A DNA stretch of 26,804 nucleotides from Chromera velia. Taxonomy: Eukaryota; Sar; Chromeraceae. Positions within the stretch are counted from its first letter, which is position 1. Each line of letters starts with the position of its first letter. The stretch spans positions 12,501-39,304 of the forward strand of contig JAHBMJ010000876.1 of NCBI GenBank assembly GCA_018398765.1, written 5' to 3'. A program made the translations under genes and the position numbers. Below are positions 20,601-26,804 of this stretch, piece after piece. The notes below the pieces were generated by a model. The model saw nothing but the letters and a program-made list of their open reading frames with translations, was not told where the DNA came from and did not search any database.

Positions 20601-22960
20601 CCCTACCGAAGCCGCGAAAGGGGGGGATCGGAAAAGCACGGCAGGGGCAGAGTTGGAAACTGCCGCACTGCCTGTTGCTGCGAAAGCCGCAGGAGAGGGA
20701 ACAAAGCCCGTTCCTCCTCTCTCGTCAAGTGCGGGAGTCGAGAAGAAGAGAGAGTCTGTCACTCAGCCCCCCATCGGCACTCATTCAGATGCATCTGCCG
20801 TCCTTCCCTCAGTTGCGGCTGCTTCCTCTTCCTCTGCTTCTGCTGGAGGGTCTGTGTGGGGCCGGGGCGTGTCCCTTCTCCACTCGCTTTCAGTCCAGGC
20901 AACTCCGTCTGCTCCTGTGATCCCCCCATCTGCACAACACCTGCCTCCCAAGTCTCAGCAGCAGAAGGCTGAAGCCAATCTGCCATTCTCCCCTCCAAAG
21001 GGGGACGACACGCAATGGCAGGTAGCTGGAGTCAAACCTTCGAAGGAGAAAGAGCGCCTGGAAAAGGAAAAGAAGATCCCAACAAGCCAACAGCAGCAAA
21101 CAGAGACGGAAACCAAATCCCGTCGCATTGTGCCCATTGCTACAGCTGCAACAGCAACCGTAAATCGCGAGAAGGAGAAAAGCAAGGCTCTCCCAGATTT
21201 GGATCTTTTCCCTTCCCTTTCCGCTGACATGCAGAAAAAGACTGGTCAGTCGACCACCCAGCAAAAGCAGCAACAGCAGCAGCAGGCCTCGAAAGGCGTT
21301 CCCGTGCAGTCTCTCTCTGCTGCCTCGACTTCCTCTTCCTCTGCAGGTGCACCCCCTCTTCCGCTTCCCAAGTCCACAGCCTCCGGGGCTGCATGGGCAC
21401 ACCCTAAGCCTGCAGATGCGCCTTCGGTTGCAGCTGCGTCCCCCTCAGCCCCCACTCCCCCGCGTCCCTCCAAGCTTGCTGTCCCTCCCATTACCGCGTC
21501 TCCGGCCGCCCCCACGCAGCCAAAGAAGGCTGCGGTCAGCGCAGACAGCCAGGCGACAGCCTCCGGTTTCTCCAACGCCAACGCAAATCCGCCTGCAGGT
21601 GTTGGAGTGAGTGGAGGGCGCCAGGCGACGCTCTCTGACTTCCTCACGCTCACCAAGGGCAAAAACTCGAAGGAGAGGAAAGTGAAGCCGGCAGGTTCAA
21701 ACGGCACAGGAGAGGCCGCCGGCGTGGTAGGAGGGGAAGCCTCCCCCCAGGATGCCCCCGAGAAGGAGGAGACGGGAGGGAAAGGAAAAGGGGGGGCAAG
21801 TGTGTGGGGAGCCCCGCCAGTTTCAGCTGGTGTGGGGGCTTTCTGTGCGGATGACCGGGTGGAAGGAGCGTTTGGTCGCATTTTGTTTGAGGAGGAGGAA
21901 AGAGAGAAAAGCCAGGCAATGCAGAGGGGGCAGACGCAAAAAAAGAGAGAGAGACAGGACGCCTCTGCCACCAAAAACGCTTGGGGTCTCCAAGCAGCAC
22001 TCGCGGTTCAGGCAGCCAAGAGGGCAGCAGACGAGGGGACCGTGGCCCCTGATGCTCCACGTTTAGAGGACATTCAGGTAGGGGTTTTTGTTAGCTTGCT
22101 TGTTTTTTGCCTGTTTCTTGCATGGGTCTTTTCTTCTTCTGTTTTGTGCGAGTGTCCTTCTTTGCCCCAGTTCCAGTGCCTCGCTAACGGACGTGCATGG
22201 TGTCTCTTTCTGTCGGTCTGTGCTTGTCGTGACGGGGTGCGTGCTGGACCTCTTTTGGGTGCCGGAGAACTACGCTCATAGCAAATCCCTATCTCTGTTT
22301 GGGTCTCACTTCAGTGTCTTCACTCGGTCCCCCCCGCTTTCTTTCCATTTGTTGTGTTGTATGCAGGCGGCTGAGCAAGAGGAGAAGGAAGTCAGAGAGG
22401 CCCTGCAGCAAGTGCGGATGTTCGAAATGATGGAGGCACAGAAGGCGGCAGAGGCTGCAGGACTGCCTTGGCCTCCACAGGAGAGGGAGAGCGCTGATAG
22501 GGCAGAGGACGGGAAGGGAAGAGGAAAAAAGAGAGGAGGGAGGGGAAACACGCACGGCAGGGGAGGAGAAGGAGGAGGTCGAGGAAGGCGCGGAGGAGGA
22601 GGTGGTCATCATGCTGGTGAGTCCTCGAACATGCCCCCATTTAGTCGTGGTGAGAACAAAGAGAATGGAGTTAGCAGCAGACACGAAAGGTCCGACGGGA
22701 GGGGACGTGGTCGGGGTCGGGGAGGGGGCAGGGGAAGGGGAGGGGGGCATGGAAGAGAACCGGCTTTAGACCCGTCAGAAGGGCCCGAGGGGACCCCGGC
22801 GCAGTGTAATGGAAGAAGGCATGCCGGGGCCTGTGACGAGGGGGGATCTGAGCGTCCACAGGGTCGAGGCAAAAATGCAGTGCGGAGGGAGGAAAGGAAA
22901 GAGAAGGGCGTGCAAGGGAAGACCGACACACCCCCTGTTGAGGGGGAACCTCCACGATAG
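15022..22960 (+). CDS. IBtk-like ankyrin/RCC1 protein with RGG tail (7 exons, ~2076 aa)
   Basis: In animals IBtk inhibits Bruton tyrosine kinase and is a CUL3 ubiquitin-ligase adaptor. Inferred exons are 15022-15129, 15236-16256, 16704-16915, 17177-17319, 17686-18636, 18876-22077 and 22367-22960; all phases agree. The ATG at 15022 follows an in-frame stop at 14992. Residues ~8-50 form an ankyrin-like repeat (ARSILSGDLKSVLRFLKEGG, then LDRDGLSLVESVV). RCC1 repeats follow: LSWGSAANFHLGY (~72), KFHSAAI...LFTWGSGQGGQLGH (~126), VYAWGSNGFGQLGL (~213), VFAWGANESGQCGLG (~325), AFVWG (~378) and a degenerate one across exons 4-5. BACK-like helices lie at ~885-930 (FDRCVAFLVANLSLYL). The IBtk-type motif FGRILFEEEE is near 1810. 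A Q-rich run is near 1608 and RG-rich runs are at ~1928-1965 and ~1987-2010. I find no BTB core. The protein is longer than human IBTK (about 1350 aa) because of low-complexity linkers. Confidence 0.85.
17598..17652. repeat. (GT)n microsatellite inside an intron
   Basis: Almost pure GT repeat in the intron 17320-17685 of the IBtk-like gene, just upstream of the acceptor CTGTCTGCAG. Length changes here could affect splicing. Confidence 0.93.
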
Positions 22961-23794
22961 CACGTGGAGGGAGGGAGGGTTGAAGCGGGGTGTTGGGAGG
23001 GGGAGGGGGCTCTGTTTTTTTGTGTGGTGACGTTGAGCGGTCCAAACTTTGTTGATGCATTTTCTCTTTTGATAATGCTCTGCATGTAGAGGAGGCATGA
23101 ATTGTCGTGTCTGGATTGGGGAGGTGCGTGTGTGCACTTGTGTGTGGATGCGTGTGTACGTGTACGTGTGCGTGTGTAGTTTCAATACAGCAGTCCTATT
23201 TAGATGCGATTGGATGGAAGAGAATATGCCTCAATCGGCTTTGCAACGCGCGATACTGTGCAGCACATGCATGCGCGAATGAATGGATCATTGTCCCTGT
23301 ACATTTCTGGTGACGATTTTGATTGACTGAGCCATGCAGGCAGGCAGCCAGCCAGGCCAACAGACAGATTGATCATTGTGTAGCTGCAGCGATGATTGAA
23401 GGATCGGTCTTGTCCGTTTTGTCACTGTACAAAAACGCACACAGGATGTATCTAAGGATGTATCCGTTTTTGTCTGCTCAAGTGTCAAAGAGTCCAGCAA
23501 GGAGTCCGTTATTATTAACAGATAGTCTTTCAGGTTGATACATGTCAATGCTCAACGAACTCGGGGGACTGCTATGCACTGTCTAGAATGAGAATTAATG
23601 CAAGACCTCATCGACTGGCCCTAGGTGTGATCTGTAAAGTTTTAAAGTACGTGAAATATTAATAAACTTGAAGTTTATAAGTTCTGATTTCGGAGTAAAT
23701 TCAGACCATGCATGAGTTGTAGAATAACTGAAACCTTTGAAACATTTTTTTTTTTGAAATGCATTTATATAAAGTTTTGACTCGAACATTTAAG
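22961..23794. other. 3' flank of the IBtk-like gene
   Basis: No further gene seen. It begins with purine-rich sequence likely to be 3' untranslated. A TG-rich simple repeat lies at 23122-23178, and CAGGCAGGCAGCCAGCCAGGC near 23336-23356 is a short 4-bp-period run. Confidence 0.45.
23122..23178. repeat. TG-rich simple repeat
   Basis: TGTG/TGCG alternating run, weaker and shorter than the one at 8042-8325. Confidence 0.75.
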
Positions 23795-24048
23795 CTAGAT
23801 TTTCAGAACGTCCCTGAACCTAAGTGCCACTTGAAAAAATATCATCAAGATGATCTCTATCTGCAGCATCGTTTTTCAAGAGACCGTGCACGCCTGCGGG
23901 GGGGGGAGGCTGCGGCGTACACGGTCAAGACACCATTCAAATTTACGGCTTTGGCTTTCAAGATACCGTAAATGATCCACACCTGTGGCGCGCCGGCCGC
24001 GGACTTTCAAGCTTATCCAAAAATGTGGCTTGAACTTTCAAGTGGTAG
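23795..24048 (-). repeat. Dispersed repeat with ~33-bp units, copy 2 (inverted)
   Basis: The reverse complement of this segment aligns with 11368-11585: GGTGTCTTGA...ACGCCGCA, ACGGTCTCTTGAAAAACGAT, then GATAGAGAT and ATATTTTTTCAAG. Copy 2 has an insertion of C/G-run sequence near 23898-23911. It also carries further CTTGAAAG-headed units toward 24048, with unit spacings of 31, 49 and 33 bp. The two copies are in opposite orientation and bracket the MYND and IBtk-like genes. Confidence 0.85.
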
Positions 24049-25079
24049 TTAGGTTCAACACATGTTAACACATACTATGTCAAAGAAAGCTGTTGGTGTC
24101 ACTCTTTTATTTCTTTTCATTTCTGATTGCGTTGGGCTTGATGCTGTTTGTGGTTGTTAGTATTTGTATGAATTGATCGTTTCAATGTATGTCGGTTACA
24201 CTGCTTGCTGCTGATTCAATTGTGCATGCCTTGTGATGTTTACATTTCATTTGTGATTGCTTGGTCTCTAGCGCAAACAATGAGTGGTTTAAGGCACCCA
24301 TCTTTGCCAGCTAGGCATCATAGCGAAAATAATCTGCGTACGTGCGTTGGCATACGGAAAATTCAAGCAGCGATCAGTGTATGGACGCACGCGATGCCTG
24401 ATGTCAGCGTTTGAAAATTGACCGGGGATATCTGGGGATCGAATACGCATATGCATGAGAGTGGTTTCTTAAGCTTCTGCATTATAAGTGGTGTGTTGGT
24501 CTTCTTTCCCTTGTCAGTCAAATGCTGAAGACAAAGAGGCGAAGAGACAAAGACTGCCTGCGCATGCAGTAAAGGCAGAATCAGACAAAAAGCCATGATG
24601 ATGATGGTTAAAGTATCTTTAGCTTGAAAATGCTTGAAAGATAAAAAACTACCTACTCTGGCACCGGCTTTCAGTATGTTTCAATTGGGTAGAAGCAAGA
24701 AATAAACTAAACAAAGTGGTAGAGGGAAAGAAAGTGAAGCAAAGGATTTAGAGAGAAGGAATTGAGGGATCGGATACAGCCAAAACAGAAGCGAGGAAGA
24801 TGCTGCTTTTGGCTTTACAAGTCGATCCGTATGAAGCATGTAGAGTCATTTGCGATCTTTGTCACTCACTGTGCACGCCTGTCTCTGTGTGAACGTGACC
24901 TTTTCTTCTTCTGTTCGAGTCTTATATTACCACCTACAACGCGCATGCTGCTTGTGAGCTCACCAAGCGAGCACTTCAGGGGATCTCGCGCTTAGCCTTA
25001 TCTCTAGAGTTGAGTGATTGACGATCTCTTGCATGAACATGGGCTGCTGGGAGCACAGCTCCACTCTAGCAAAGCCAAC
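24049..25079. other. No recognised gene
   Basis: About 1 kb of mixed, moderately AT-rich sequence. Short open frames on both strands lack recognisable content or paired splice signals. Confidence 0.4.
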
Positions 25080-25104
25080 TTCATTCATTCATTCATTCAT
25101 TCAC
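25080..25104. repeat. (TTCA)n tetranucleotide repeat
   Basis: Six nearly perfect TTCA units in AT-rich DNA. Confidence 0.92.
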
Positions 25105-25265
25105 TAGAAAACCACTAAATAAAAAAAATATAACAAAAAAAAATTCTGATGCAGTTCTAAATCTATACAGTAGTAAATTAAAGTTTTGAAACAATTAAAT
25201 TCACTAGTAATTTCTAGTAAATTCAAACAACAAAATTTATAGCTAGTTTACAGGGGCGCACGTTT
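25105..25265. other. AT-rich tract with CTAG-A words
   Basis: Very AT-rich sequence with repeated CTAGAAA, CTAGTAA and GTAAATT words, similar in character to 9900-10250. No open frame is supported. Confidence 0.4.
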
Positions 25266-25293
25266 ATAATATATATATATATATATATATATA
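25266..25293. repeat. (AT)n dinucleotide repeat
   Basis: About 14 perfect AT units; likely unstable in length. Confidence 0.95.
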
Positions 25294-25908
25294 AATCAAT
25301 TCGTGTCAGATCTTTTTTTCGTTTTTGAGTGGGAAAACGTTCATGATCACGAAAAAGAATCTTGCACCAGATCTTGCTAGGAATTTTGGAATCGTTTAAA
25401 GGATAAAAGAGGAGAAAAGCACGTCGAAGCATGCAGGTCAAGGAATGAGCGGGGTCAGGGATGGCACATAAGCATCCTTTGCATATCTATCTCCCACTTG
25501 GTTCACACCAAGGCTTAATATCCAGTCAGACCTGCGCACACACCACGGAGATCGATTGATATTCTGAAGCATGCTCAAAGCATAAGAATTTTTGGAGGTG
25601 CAGCTTAATCGGTATATCGTCTTAGCTTCATCTAGTTCCTTCGCTTGCTTTCGTCAACTCTTTTTCACTCATGTAGACTTCAACAAATTCCTTCAGTTCA
25701 GTTCAAGACAAAGAAAGGGTCTCTCAATAGATCTTAGGCATCGGTTAAAAGAAAAAAATCTCTCAAATTAACTCTTACTACCAGTCTCTCAGCCAAACCT
25801 TTAACTTTTTTTCTTTTGTTTTTGTCTTTTCTATAGTGATTTTCACTAGCACTAGCACTATAGCACAGCAATGATAGCATGACATGATACTAGATATTAG
25901 TGACCATG

Positions 25909-25934
25909 TTTGATTTGATTTGATTTGATTTGAG
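25909..25934. repeat. (TTTGA)n pentanucleotide repeat
   Basis: About five TTTGA units, directly followed by a palindrome made of related TTTGAGG words. Confidence 0.9.
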
Positions 25935-25940
25935 CTTCAA

Positions 25941-25963
25941 CCTCAAATATTTGATATTTGAGG
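25941..25963. repeat. Perfect 10-bp-stem palindrome
   Basis: CCTCAAATAT, a 3-base loop (TTG), then ATATTTGAGG. A further GATTTGAGGTT copy follows at about 25967-25977, so either right arm could pair with AACCTCAAAT on the left. Confidence 0.85.
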
Positions 25964-25977
25964 TAAGATTTGAGGTT

Positions 25978-26548
25978 AACCTCTTAGAGTTCCTCACTGA
26001 GTCACTGACTTACTGTCACTCTGATCATTTTTCTCATAACAATAGTTATCAGAACATTTCTGATGTGTGTTTCAAAAATTTAAAAAATATATATAAAATT
26101 ATAATTTATCAGTTCCGTAAAAAAAATATGCCTGTGTGGCAGTGTATATACACTAGTCACTAAGACTCACTCTAGTACCAATAAGGATTAAGAACGTAAA
26201 ATTGATAGATTTGAAATTGTATATGACTTTTTGTTGATACGATAAAGTTAGAGCACGTACCAAAATTGAGGTGACAATCACTCAGCTTTATGGCACTTCC
26301 TTTTCCTCTTTTTCATGATCACTTTCTTTAATGTGAATCGAATCGATCGGTGGTGGGAGCTGCTGAGAGCTTTTTCTCTGGCTTTTTGGCTTTCCAGGAG
26401 TGGGTGCTCCTGGGCTTCTATTCAGTTGCGGAGAGATGACAACGGGGTGAGACGGAGAACCGCGCACACGTTTGTTATTGCTGTTAGTGTTGGAACCGTC
26501 CTGTTTCTGGGCAGCTAAGCATCCAGAGTTGGTAAGTTCGGCTACCCT
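25978..26548. other. No recognised gene
   Basis: AT-rich up to about 26280, then higher GC. A plus-strand frame at 26315-26518 is followed by a strong donor-like GTAAGT at 26532, but no supported exon could be defined. Confidence 0.35.
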
Positions 26549-26804
26549 CTATGCCACGCCAGGGCCGACAACAAGCCCCTTGTATTGGAGGTGAATATAG
26601 AGAGGTCGGTAGCCTTCCTCACCCGGAGTGATGACTTTCTCAGGAGGGGGAAGTTTCCCCCCAGCCTTCTCAGCATTTGCGTCTGCGGCCGCCTCCTTTG
26701 GTTTCAAATTGGTCCTCCCGCTGGGCCCTGCAGGAGCCGTAACGCTCAAAAAGGGGGCCGTAAAAGATGTTCCAGCACCAGAAAAGTCAACACAGCTGTT
26801 CGGG
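26549..26804 (-). CDS. Partial 3' end of an unknown gene, cut by window edge
   Basis: A minus-strand frame is open from the window edge to a TAG at 26551-26549, about 84 residues. Near the edge it contains SCVDFSGAGTSFTAPFLS, then a Lys/Ala-rich linker and a C-terminal PLYIHLQYKGLVVGPGVA. No ATG lies in this part, so the start or earlier exons would be beyond the window. Composition looks coding, but I recognise no family. Alternatively the real exon may end earlier at a donor and the stop may be intronic. Confidence 0.45.
   Translation of the reverse strand, partial: PNSCVDFSGAGTSFTAPFLSVTAPAGPSGRTNLKPKEAAADANAEKAGGKLPPPEKVITPGEEGYRPLYIHLQYKGLVVGPGVA

Noticed and set aside
21246-21974. 242-codon minus-strand frame under exon 6
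   Set aside because: A shadow of the low-complexity Ala/Pro/Ser-rich coding region on the plus strand.

Overview
The window is nuclear DNA of a eukaryote. Its genes are split by GT-AG introns with pyrimidine-rich tracts and 'TGCAG'-type acceptors. Intergenic space is long and full of microsatellites, there are no bacterial-style operons, and protein linkers are long and low-complexity (Ser, Ala, Gly, Gln, Lys/Glu). Moderate GC, dense introns, a MYND-finger gene and an IBtk-like gene fit a free-living alveolate or stramenopile-type alga. My best guess is a chromerid such as Chromera; this is inference and I cannot confirm the species.

Layout. Positions 1-2373 hold two copies of a ~1.1-1.3 kb direct repeat, each carrying an (AG)n tract. 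Positions 2374-9269 are mostly non-coding, with pyrimidine tracts, TG/GTCT microsatellites and a few short open segments bounded by good splice signals (possible exons of an unresolved gene). Positions 9270-9807 are a non-autonomous DNA transposon (MITE) with perfect 13-bp terminal inverted repeats and an 8-bp target duplication. AT-rich DNA follows, with a short inverted repeat and a retrotransposon-like relic (10682-10921, minus). A dispersed repeat built of ~33-bp units lies at 11368-11585.

Two genes diverge from a striking CGCG-rich block at 14284-14368. The first, on the minus strand (14049 to 12034), encodes a MYND zinc-finger protein whose finger is complete only after a 147-nt in-phase intron is removed. 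The second, on the plus strand (15022 to 22960), has seven exons and about 2076 codons. It encodes an IBtk-like protein: ankyrin-like N-terminus, RCC1 repeats, BACK-like helices and IBtk-type C-terminal motifs, ending in an RGG/RG tail. No BTB core was recognised.

Downstream (22961-26548) is intergenic sequence. It contains the second, inverted copy of the 33-bp-unit repeat (23795-24048), microsatellites and a small palindrome. The right edge (26549-26804, minus) holds the 3' end of another open frame cut by the window.

The two main genes need not share a pathway. IBtk proteins are known in animals as CUL3 ubiquitin-ligase adaptors, and MYND fingers bind proline-rich partners, so both are probably protein-interaction factors. 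Their head-to-head arrangement suggests a shared promoter region.
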